DNA from: Medakamo hakoo
Lineage: Eukaryota > Chlorophyta > Trebouxiophyceae > Coccomyxaceae
DNA: 64,000 nucleotides
Reading direction: 5' to 3'
NCBI GenBank assembly: GCA_026636295.1
Contig: CP089451.1
Location: 620,001 to 684,000 of the forward strand
Below, one piece after another: positions 1 through 8,558 of the stretch. A program made the position numbers and the translations under genes. A model generated the notes under the pieces. That model was not told the origin of the DNA. It ran no database searches and worked only from the letters and a program-made list of their open reading frames with translations. The first letter of the stretch is position 1, and each line of letters starts with the position of its first letter.

Positions 1-45
1 ATTGTACGTGTTCTTAAAGAACTTGACGATGGAATTGCCGGACAT
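1..45 (-). CDS. 5' end of an unidentified protein, cut by the left edge
   Basis: On the minus strand an ATG at 45-43 opens 15 codons (MSGNSIVKFFKNTYN) that run off the window edge. The codons are unlike the Ala/Arg-rich noise around them, and a purine-rich leader precedes the ATG, so I take this as a real gene start. Too little is present to name a family. It diverges from the HscB gene at 441. Confidence 0.5.
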   Translation of the reverse strand, partial: MSGNSIVKFFKNTYN

Positions 46-440
46 GGTCTTTCTCTACGGTTTTTTTGGTCGGACGTCGACTGCGGCGCGATTGGGGCGA
101 GAGCAACGTGCGTCGTCCCCCCTACGACCAGGACGAAGGCTCCCGGTCACGCGAGCTGGGGCGTGCGGGGAGGAGGGCGAGGCCTGGCCCGTGCCGCTAA
201 GCTACCACAAAGTGAAGGACGCTGTGCGCGCGTCCCCTGTGGCGGCGGCGTGGTGTTCTATGTGCGAGTGTGAGACCGTCGATGCCCAGACCGCAAAAAA
301 AAAAGTCTCGCGCTCTCAACGCGGACTTTTTCTCTCTCTCACACGCGCGCCCCGGCGGGGGACCTGGGCGCCCCATCTGCCTGTGAGGCCCGCCGCGTGC
401 TGCGTCACGTCCGCCAGAGCCTGCCATAGAAAGGTGACCG
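46..440. other. Intergenic region, presumed divergent promoter
   Basis: About 395 bp between the minus-strand gene start at 45 and the plus-strand HscB start at 441. It holds a poly-A/T patch near 296-304 and pyrimidine-rich stretches. I see no coding pattern, RNA gene or clear promoter motif. Confidence 0.5.
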
Positions 441-1360
441 ATGAGTCGCCGGTCCGCGGCGGCCCTGCTCGCCCGCGCGCTCGGCGGCGCGCGCTGTCCA
501 ACCTCCAGCAGCACTGCTACTGGGCGGCGCGTCTTGCCCTCGGCGGCCGGGGCGCCCGCCCACCCGCCCACGCACCCCTGGGCCGCACCCGGCCGCCTTG
601 GCCAGCCCGTCGCGGGCTGGGCGTCATCGCCGCCTGCCACGCCCGCCCCACCTCGGCCACCTCCACCGTGCTGGTCGTGCGGCGGGGCGCCCACCACGCC
701 GCCGCCCATCATCTTTTGCGGGACGTGCCGCATGATCCAGCCGCCCTGCCCGGCCGCAGACCATTTTTCCATCCTGGGCGTGCCCCGCACCTTTGACCTG
801 GAGGCCGGCACCCTGGACACAGCGCTGAAGCGGCTGCAAGCGGCCGCCCACCCGGACCGATACGCGCGCGCGTCGCCGTCCGAGAGAGCGCACTCGGCAG
901 AGCTGTCCGCCCGGGTCAATGCTGCGTACGCAGTGTTGAAGTCGCCCCTGCTGCGGGCGCAGTACTTGGTGAGCTCAGGGGCGGGGGAGGGAGGGGCCGC
1001 GTGTCGCGTCGGTTCCGTGTGTCGCAAAACCCTCTGCACCCGCCCTCACCCCCCCCCCTCCCCCCATCCAAAACAACACAGCTTGGCGGCACGGTCGACG
1101 GCGACGACCTGGACGACACCACGCACACCGACCCAGCGCTGCTCATGGAAGTCATGGAAGCCCGGGAGGCCGTGGACGCCGCCCCCGCCGGCTCGCCCGA
1201 GCTGGGTGACCTGAAGGCCGAGTGGGCGGACAAAGGCAAAAAGTTGGTGGCCGAGCTGTCGGCCGCTTTTCGAGCGGGCGACACCGCGGCTGCGGCCGAC
1301 GCGGTCGTCCGCCTGAGGTACGTGACTCGCATCCAGCAGGCCATCGCGGACAAGGAGTAG
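441..1360 (+). CDS. HSCB: Mitochondrial Fe-S cluster co-chaperone HscB/Jac1 (DNAJC20)
   Basis: Two exons, 441-968 and 1082-1360, joined in phase 0 (GTGAG donor, ACAG acceptor), give about 268 aa. HscB is the J-protein that hands the ISCU scaffold to mitochondrial Hsp70 for Fe-S cluster transfer. An Ala/Pro-rich leader of about 75 residues looks like a presequence. It is followed by a tetracysteine motif (CWSCG then FCGTC, Cys 77, 80, 93, 96), as in human HSCB and absent from bacterial HscB. The J domain carries HPD at 137-139. The C-terminal helical domain, which binds ISCU in the family, lies mostly in exon 2 and ends RIQQAIADKE. Length and architecture fit animal/plant HSCB; the start is the first ATG ahead of the presequence. 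Confidence 0.9.
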
Positions 1361-1471
1361 AACTGTAGAAACGAAACGTTGCTTTAGCCGAGGCTCTCCC
1401 TCTCCTTCTATCTCTCTCTTTTTTTTCCGTGCTCTCAACCCACACCCCCTCCTCTCTGCCTCACCGGCCTC

Positions 1472-3157
1472 TCATTTCCCCTCCTCCTTCTTCTTGGCCG
1501 CCTCGTGCGCCTCCCGCCCCTTGGCCACCGCATCTTGAAACGCGCGCGCCAAGTCCGCGTTGTCGGGCGCAACGCGGAAGCCCTCGAAAAATGCGGCCGC
1601 CGCGTCTTCCCACCGCCCCAGCGCCCGCGCGGCCGCGCCCTCACGGTACCAGGCTTTGGCGTACGTCGAGTCGCGTTCCCGAGCCGCACGTGCAGCGGCG
1701 AGGGCGGCGGGCGCGTCGCCCAAAGCCAGCAGCGCGGCGGACCGGTTGGCCCACACGACGGCAGAGCCCGGGTCGTGGGCCAGCGACGCTTCGTACGCCG
1801 CCGCCGCCGCCGCCGCGTCACCGGCCACGTACGCTTCGTCGCCCGCACGCTTGTGGGCGGCGGCCGCGTCGGGCGAAGGGTCGGACGCGGGAGGGGGTGG
1901 AGGCGCGGCGCCGTCGAGCGTGGCGGGCGTCGCGGGCGCGCCCCCACCCCCACTCCCCCCCCCCCCACCCCTCTTTTCACGCCGCACCGCGGCCAGGAGC
2001 GCGTCCGCGGACCAGGCCGCGCCCGGCCGGGGCGTGGTCCGTGGCAACAGCTCCACCACCGCTTCCCTGAACCCGGCTTCGGCTGCGGCGTCGATGGGCG
2101 TGTGGCCGCCCTCGTCCGCCGCGTCGGCGTCGGCGCCCGCGGCCAGCAGAGCGCGCAGCGCCGGCAGGTTGCCCGTCTCCGCCGCGACGTGCAGCGGGGT
2201 GACGCCGCCGGCTGCGGGGGCCGTCGCATCCGCGCCCGCGTCGAGGAGGGCGTGCAAGCTCTCCATGCACTCTGTCGCGACGGCCAGCAGAACGCCGGAC
2301 ATGCCGCCGTCGGGCGCGGCCGCTTTCGCGTCGGCGCCCGCGCGCAGCAGGCACCGCACCGCGTCCGCGTTGCCGGAGCCCGCCGCCCACAGGAGTGGGG
2401 TGCCAGCAGGCGACGGCGCTTCCACCGCCGCGCCGGCCGCCAGCAGGGCTTCGATCGTGGGCACGTCGCCCGACCCGGCCGCGCGGCAGAGCGGCGGCAC
2501 CCCGCCGTTGAGGTTGGGCTCGGCGCCCTTGTCCAGCAGCAGCTTGACGACGCCCGCCTCCCCGCCCGCGGCCGCGACGGACAGGGGGGAATCTCCTTCT
2601 TCATCCAGCACATTCGGGTCCATGCCCTGGTCGTCGATGAGCCAGGCGACGGCGCCGGCTTGGCCCGCGGCCGCAAAGTGGAGGGCCGTGCGGCCGCGCC
2701 CGTCTTTGACGGCTGGCAGGGAGGCCGGCCCACCGCAGGCAGCCGCGGCGTCGGCGAGGGCGGCCATGTTGCCGTCCCTGGCCGCCGTCATGAGGGCTGA
2801 CACCCGGTCGCGCTCGGCCAGGGCAGCCGCGGCCGAGTCTGGTTGTTGTTGTTCAGCAGGCGCGGCCTCGCCCGGCGTCGCGGCCAGCGCGGGCCAGGCC
2901 GCCGCGTCCAGTTTGGGCAGGCGCACTTCCAGGGCGTCGCCGCCAGCTTCGGCGGTCGCCGTCACGCCCGCCGCGTCCACCGTCCCGTACAGCTGCTGGA
3001 CGGCCGCGAGCACGGCGCCGTCGGCGGCCGTCACGGTGAGGGAGTCGGCGGTCGCGCGCACGACGGCGGACGCCGCGTCCGAGCCGCGTAAAGGGATGGT
3101 GACGAGGATGACATCGCCCGTGTCTCGGAAGGCCAGGTCGGAGGAGGGGGCGACCAT
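1472..3157 (-). CDS. CS domain, ankyrin repeat and TPR protein
   Basis: Single-exon gene of 561 aa. Residues 1-95 resemble a CS (p23/Hsp20-like) beta-sandwich. Residues about 115-380 contain roughly eight ankyrin repeats, with recurring GRTALHFAA, TPLHVAA and GADA-type units. After a Gly/Pro linker, residues about 430-545 form three TPR-like units (KRAGDEAYVAGD, AVVWANRSAALLALGD, AKAWYREGAAARALG) and a Lys-rich tail (AAKKKEEGK). This mix suggests an adaptor that bridges Hsp90/Hsp70 chaperones to clients, which is inference from the domains. It is tail-to-tail with HscB (111 bp) and co-oriented with the ArfGAP gene 180 bp upstream. Confidence 0.8.
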   Translation of the reverse strand: MVAPSSDLAFRDTGDVILVTIPLRGSDAASAVVRATADSLTVTAADGAVLAAVQQLYGTVDAAGVTATAEAGGDALEVRLPKLDAAAWPALAATPGEAAPAEQQQPDSAAAALAERDRVSALMTAARDGNMAALADAAAACGGPASLPAVKDGRGRTALHFAAAGQAGAVAWLIDDQGMDPNVLDEEGDSPLSVAAAGGEAGVVKLLLDKGAEPNLNGGVPPLCRAAGSGDVPTIEALLAAGAAVEAPSPAGTPLLWAAGSGNADAVRCLLRAGADAKAAAPDGGMSGVLLAVATECMESLHALLDAGADATAPAAGGVTPLHVAAETGNLPALRALLAAGADADAADEGGHTPIDAAAEAGFREAVVELLPRTTPRPGAAWSADALLAAVRREKRGGGGGSGGGGAPATPATLDGAAPPPPPASDPSPDAAAAHKRAGDEAYVAGDAAAAAAAYEASLAHDPGSAVVWANRSAALLALGDAPAALAAARAARERDSTYAKAWYREGAAARALGRWEDAAAAFFEGFRVAPDNADLARAFQDAVAKGREAHEAAKKKEEGK

Positions 3158-3337
3158 GTTTGAAGGGGTGTGCGGACGCGGCGGCAGAAGAAACAGCGAA
3201 TGGCCCGCGCGCGTGCGCTAGTAAACGAGCGGAAGATGAAGACAGTGGAAGGCACACTCGTCTGCGACCTGACAGCACACACAACGACACACACACGAAC
3301 ATTAACTCCCCTTCCACACACTCCCCCCTCCCTTCAC

Positions 3338-5012
3338 TCAGGCAAACGGGTTGCCCGACGCCTTGGCTACTACGGGCGGCTGCTGCGGCGGCGGCGACGC
3401 GGTGGTCGCTGTCGATGCTGCTGCTGGTGCGGGTGGCGACGGCGCGTGCCCGTTGGCCGCCGGCGGCAACGCGCCGCGCAGGCCCGGGACCAGCGTGGAA
3501 AACGGGTCGGCGGGGACTGCTGCTGCTGCTGGAGACGCTGTGCCCACCACGGGCTGGGCGGGCGAGCCGCCGATGGAGGGCGGTAAAGACGGCGGTGCAG
3601 CAGCAGCGGACGCGGGGCGGCTGGTCGGCACCGAAAACAGGTCGGGCGGCAGCGCCGGCGCGGCGGTCCGGGAGGGCGTGCTTGCGGCGGACGACGACGG
3701 CAACGGTGGAGGTGCCGGCGTGTCAAAGGACGCCCAGCCGGCGGTGGATGCGGGCGCGGCGGACGGCGAGGGCGTGGCTGCAGGCGCACCAGTGGGCGGG
3801 CGCGGCGCGGGCGCGGGCGTGTCGAACGACGCCCACCCTTCCACGGCGGCGGGAGCAGGCGCAGCGGGCGCTGGACCCGGACGCTCATCCCCACGAAACG
3901 CCGCCCACCCGTCGGCCGCGGGCGGAGCGGACGGCGCGGCAGTCGCGGCGTCGTCGCCAAACGCGTCCCAGCCGACCGCTGCGGCCGGCGGCGCCGACGG
4001 CACGGCCGCGCCACTCGCATCGTCCAGGCTGATGAGCCCGCCCGAGTCGGCGCGCGGCGCGGCAGCGGCAGCCAGCGCCCCACCGACAGCGGGCGCAGAC
4101 AGGTGGCCCCGCTCCGGCGTGGCGTGCGACGAGGGCCGCCCAGACGCGCTCGCGCCGCCGCCACCGTCCAGCGACCGGAACTGGGGTTCCGCGTAAAACC
4201 GTTTCTTGACAAACACGGCTTCGATCCAGTCGCGCACTTTGGCAGGCGACCGGTCCGTCGGCTTGGGCAGGTCGGCGGGCGACCAGCGGGCCAGGTACGT
4301 GCCCATGGCCAGCTGTGTGTGGAGGTGGGCGGGGTGGGGGGAGAGGTCAGCGCTGGGCCGCGCGAGAGCGCACGCGAGCGAGCAGCGGAACGCAGCGCGC
4401 CCCCAAACTCACCGCGTTGCCGCCGTCCTCGATGGCCGCGATCTCTTCGGGCTTGAACGTGGCCATGGTCACGCCCTTGCACCGGTGGTTGAACTGGCGG
4501 CTGTGTTGGGGGCGTGGGGTGTTTTCGGTGAGCAGCGGTCGGTTTTGCGCCGACGAATGCCTTTCCCCCTTCCTCGCGAGCGCAAGAGACGCAACCGCAC
4601 AAAAAAAAACGTACTGGACGCCCGAGCACACGGCGCACACAAAGATGTTAAAATCGGTGACCACGTATTGGGGGCCCTGTTGATGAGAGTGGGTGTGGGA
4701 GGGAGGGACGTGTGTGGGCGCGGCGGAGGTCACAGAAAGACGCGAAGGGGCACCGCGCAGCGACGCCATTCCGCGCGGCGTCCGGGACAGGCACGACCTT
4801 CCACCTCTATGCACCCCACCCGCTGCCGTCCTAACGCCCTGGCGCATGCTCTGGCAGGGCGTGCGCCGCAGGCCATGGGCGCGGCCTCTGTGAAACGGCA
4901 ACTCAAAACAACGCACCAGCGTGTCGCAGTCGGCGCACCGCCGGTTGTCCGGCAGCTTGAGCAGGGCTTTCAGGGCGCGCTCATTCTTGGCGTCCTGCTG
5001 GCGGGAGGACAT
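3338..5012 (-). CDS. ArfGAP with clathrin-adaptor binding tail (AGD5/SMAP-like)
   Basis: Four exons (5012-4917, 4676-4615, 4500-4413, 4312-3338) give about 406 aa. The ArfGAP zinc finger is complete across the splice junctions: CADC, 16 residues, then CAVC, followed by the arginine finger in CSGVHRQFNHR. Choosing the donor GTACGT at 4614 restores this conserved stretch. ArfGAPs stimulate GTP hydrolysis on Arf at Golgi and endosomal membranes. After LARW and WIEAVF the tail is Pro/Ala-rich. It carries four WxxF motifs (WDAF, WAAF, WASF twice), plus DLF, DPF and a C-terminal NPFA. WxxF, DPF and NPF are known ligands of AP-2 appendage and EH domains. The start ATG precedes RQQDAKNERALKALL, the usual beginning for this family. 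Confidence 0.88.
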
Positions 5013-5743
5013 GGTTGAGAGATGCGTGCCGAGAGCGGGGGAAAGGGGAGAGGCCCCGCTCTCTCCCTGGCCAGGCGGCGGAAAGAAGGTTTGGTGAGAA
5101 GCAAGGAGAGAGAGAGGGCGGGCGGGCGGTCACTCTCGACCTCCACTCTCCAGGCGCGCGAGGAGAACTTGGCCGTCCAACCGCCCAACCCCAAACACGC
5201 AGGAGAGCGTCCCACACGGCGTCCCCTTGGCAGTTGGCTCAGGAGACGACCAGGAGTCAGTCTCCGGGGTGGAGGTAAGGCGGTGTGGACCGTCGCTTGA
5301 CGTGGGGCGACCCCCCCCCCTCTCACTCTCGACAAGCCGAGGAGCGCGGCGCTCCGACCCGGCCGCCGCCGGCTTTCCTTCGCCTCGCTTTATATCTCCG
5401 CGCGACCCCCTTCCCCCGCATTTCTCCGCTCGTCACCTACAGACCCGACGCGCCTCACCCTCTTCTTTTCTCCGCACAGGCGTGCGCACTTTTCCACGCC
5501 GCAGTCCTTGTAAAAACAGTGGTTGGAAAAACGCAAAGGGCAGTTACACACACCATCCTAGACTCAAACACACACGGCGCGCGGGGCACGCCGAGCCCTA
5601 GGGCCTTTGTGCCCCCGGCGCACGAACACTCTAAAAAGTCCGCACGCACACGCACTCAAAAATGCGGGGATGGCCGCGGTCCTAAGCCGCTGCGCGCCCT
5701 CTCAAAACCAGGCAGTCCTCCGCATTTTCCCCGCAAAAAGCGC
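5013..5743. other. 731-bp stretch without a recognised gene
   Basis: It lies between the 5' end of the ArfGAP gene and the 3' end of the thiolase gene, both on the minus strand. It should hold the ArfGAP promoter/leader and the thiolase 3' UTR. A minus-strand TGTAA (green-algal polyadenylation signal) can be read near 5544-5548, about 200 nt past the thiolase stop. Open frames here have arbitrary composition and I recognise no RNA gene. Confidence 0.5.
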
Positions 5744-8383
5744 TCATAACACCGCATCGCGCGACAGGTTGGTCTGTTTACCCCGCACCGGCGCGGCGTT
5801 GGCATAAGGAGACGTCTCCGCACCCGCCTCGAACACGGCAGCCGCGCCCATGCCGGAGCCGATGCACATGGACACCACACCAAACCGGCAGGCAGGGCCA
5901 CGTTTTTTCATTTCGTGCAGCAGCGTCGCCGTGCACCGCGCGCCCGTCGCGCCCAGCGGGTGGCCAAGCGCGATGGCTCCGCCGTTGACGTTGACGCGGT
6001 CCGCAGGTAATTTCAGGAAAGAGCAGCAGTAGGACGCCTGTTTTTTGTGCGGAGATGGGTTTTGGAAAAAGTGAGATTATGAGTCAAGTGCGGCGGGTGG
6101 GCGTGCGCCGCTTGCTGCGCGCTCACGCACAGGACGCGCCCGCTATCACCGGCACACCAGGGCGGAAGCGTGCGGAGAAAAGCACAGCGCATCCGTGCAG
6201 CGCGCACCAGTAAAGTGCGGAAAAACAGGTAAAATGCGGTGATGCGAGCCAAAGTGCGCCGCCCGCCCGCCTTTCACCGGCCCATTCTCCGCACGACTGC
6301 CCCAGACGTGCGCACCACACCCTCACACGTCTCCGCACCTGGGACGCGAATGCTTCGTTGATCTCGGCCAGGTCAATGTCGTCGACTTGTAAGCCCGCCA
6401 GCTTTAAAGCGGCCGGCACGGCCACAGCCGGGCCGATGCCCATGACCGCCGGGTCCACGCCGACGGCGGCGAAGCTCCGGAAGACGCCAAGGATGGGTAA
6501 GCCGCGTTTCAAGGCTTCGGCGCGGGTCATGAGCAGCGCAACAGACGCGCCATCAGAGACCTGGTGTGCACATTAAGGGTACGAAGAAGTGTGAGGGATG
6601 TGCGCATTGGTGCGGAAATTTGGGCAGCGGGTGCGGAGGATGTAGAGAGGGGCTGACCAGAAGGCGGCGGCGAAAGGGGGGGCGGGTGGCGGTGTGCGAC
6701 GATCCTAAAGAGTGGACAAGAAAGTCGGGCTCGGCTGCGTCGACCCTCTCCCTCTCTCCCTCTACTCTCACCTGCGACGAGTTGCCGGCCGTCGTGCTGC
6801 CGCCTTTTTTGAAGACGGCTTTCAGGCCGCCTAGCGCCTGGGCCGTGACATCAGGGCGGATGCCGTCGTCCTCGGCCACGACGACCCGTTTCTCCTCGCC
6901 CGTTTTGGGATCTTTGACCGTCGTTTCGACAGGCACAATCTCATCCTTGAACCGGCCGGACGCACGCGCGGCCGCCGCCCGGGCGTGCGAGCGCACGGCC
7001 AGCGCGTCCTGGGTGGCCCGGTCGATGCCGTACCGCTCCGCCACGTTCTCGGACGTGATACCTGGGGCGTGGGGGAGGGACGGTCGTGTGAGTTTTGGCT
7101 TGGGAACGCAGCCCACCCGCTCTCCCCGCCTCCCTCTCGCTCTCCACCCATCCGCACCCGCTCTCCCCGCCTCCCTCTCGCTCTCCACCCATCCGCAAAC
7201 ACTCACCCATCGGCAACAAGCAGCTCTGCGCCTCTTCATTCTCAGCAATGCGCGGGTTGATGCCGCCCTCCCAGGCCATGGGGTTGGTGGACATGGACTC
7301 CACGCCGCCAGCCATGCCGACAGAGTAGTACCCCGCTTTGATCGCGGCCGCGACAGACGCGATGGCTTGCAGCCCGGACGAGCACTGGCGGTTGACGGTG
7401 TGGACGGGGACGGTGTCCGGGATGCCAGCCAGCAAGGCGGCGATGCGGCACTGGATGGCGCGCTGGGAGGAATCGCCCAGGACGGACCCGATGACGATGT
7501 CGCCAATGTCCGCCGGGTCGATGCCCGTGCGCTGCAGCGTGGCCGTCATGACCGCCAGCAGGAGGTCGTCGGGGGGCGTGTCTTTGAGCCCGCCGCGTTT
7601 GGCTTTCGTGATGGGCGTGCGGAGCGCAGAGACGATGACGACGTCGTCCAGGGCGCCGGGGCGGCGCTCGTAGGCGGCGGAATCGCCGGCCGAGGTCGGG
7701 GAGGGCTGCGAGAGGGGTGGTTTTGCGTGAGCGCAAGGGCGAGGGCGAGGGTCAGGGGTGGGCCGGCTGCGACGCACTCCCCCGCGAAGCTTTTGGGTCG
7801 CCGTATAGACGAGTTTGGCGTGGAAGGCGGGAGGTGGAGGGCGCGGCGTCGCAAACCGGGTGGTCGGCGTGTCGGCGCAGCGTCGCGACTGGTCGGCCAT
7901 CCTAGCTGGACAGGCCGCGGCGGCACCGGGGGCGTCTCAGCTTCTCGGCCCGTCCGCGCACGTCTCGGCGGGCACGCATCCGTCTCCTGCCCTTCACCGC
8001 TGGCAAGCACAGTGTCTGCACTCATCGGCCGTATGCACTGCAACGCACCTGGATGGCCGGACCCGTGGGCGGCGCCTGTTGTTTGTGGAGGGATGGGGGC
8101 GAGCGGGCATTGAAAAGCATGCAAAGGAAAGAACAGGGGCGCGATGGGGGTGCGCATGATACGGACGCGCTCCGTCACCCGGCGCTCTGTCATCTCCACG
8201 GCCTTGGCCATTCAATGACATGGACGGTGGTGGAAGACGAGGCCCGCGGCCCCGGCTCCGCGATCGAAAAAGGGCACCACCCGATCGAGAGAGGGACAGC
8301 GACGAAACGCCCACACCCCGCACCTGCTTCAGGTGGCCCAGGAGCACGCGCTGGCGGGCGGTGGCGGCTGTCGTGCCGTCCAT
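5744..8383 (-). CDS. KAT: Peroxisomal 3-ketoacyl-CoA thiolase
   Basis: Five exons (8383-8324, 7705-7207, 7061-6772, 6560-6339, 6037-5744) join in consistent phase to about 454 aa. The enzyme performs the last step of peroxisomal beta-oxidation, cleaving 3-ketoacyl-CoA to acetyl-CoA. Exon 1 (20 codons) carries RQRVLLGHL, an exact PTS2 signal as in Arabidopsis KAT2. Catalytic elements are present: the nucleophile Cys in [16 protein letters not shown], the His in [12 protein letters not shown] and the second Cys in SMCIGSGMG. Alignment from memory with KAT2 runs nearly end to end. A second ATG at 7900 reads through intron 1 in frame into exon 2 and would give a form without PTS2. The gene diverges from the DHX33 homologue across 175 bp. 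Confidence 0.95.
7115..7196. repeat. Tandem duplication, 2 x 41 bp
   Basis: Two identical adjacent 41-bp copies (7115-7155 and 7156-7196), beginning ACCCGCTCTCCCC and ending CACCCATCCGC, lie inside intron 2 of the thiolase gene. Perfect identity points to a recent duplication. The splice sites at 7206 and 7062 are not touched. Confidence 0.95.
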
Positions 8384-8558
8384 TGGGTTGAGAGTGGGAG
8401 GGTGTGTGCTGGGGAAGGGAACAGGACTTTGGACGGGGGGATGGAAACGGAGGAGTGCTGTGACGACGAGGAAAAGCTCGGGGTGCGGCTCTTCATTGGT
8501 CGAAAACGAAAAAACATGGCCACCACTCACGCACCCTTGGTCGCCGCGGCCTGAAACC

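Noticed and set aside
1560-3221. A 553-codon plus-strand frame opposite the CS-ankyrin-TPR gene
   Set aside because: It is an Ala/Ser/Arg mirror of the ankyrin codons with no recognisable domain, while the minus-strand protein has repeated ankyrin and TPR units.
5285-5749. 154-codon plus-strand frame in the largest gap on the left
   Set aside because: No consistent protein character; it overlaps the expected thiolase 3' UTR and the ArfGAP promoter.
7115-7196. Possible start of a CRISPR-like repeat array
   Set aside because: Only two directly adjacent copies without spacers, in a nuclear intron.
7706-7900. Start of the thiolase at the ATG at 7900 as the main form
   Set aside because: The upstream exon with an exact PTS2 and matching splice phase explains the protein better. 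The 7900 start is kept only as a possible alternative form.
8329-8526. Open frames in both directions in the KAT-DHX33 spacer
   Set aside because: They overlap the PTS2 exon or the promoter and show no protein signature of their own.
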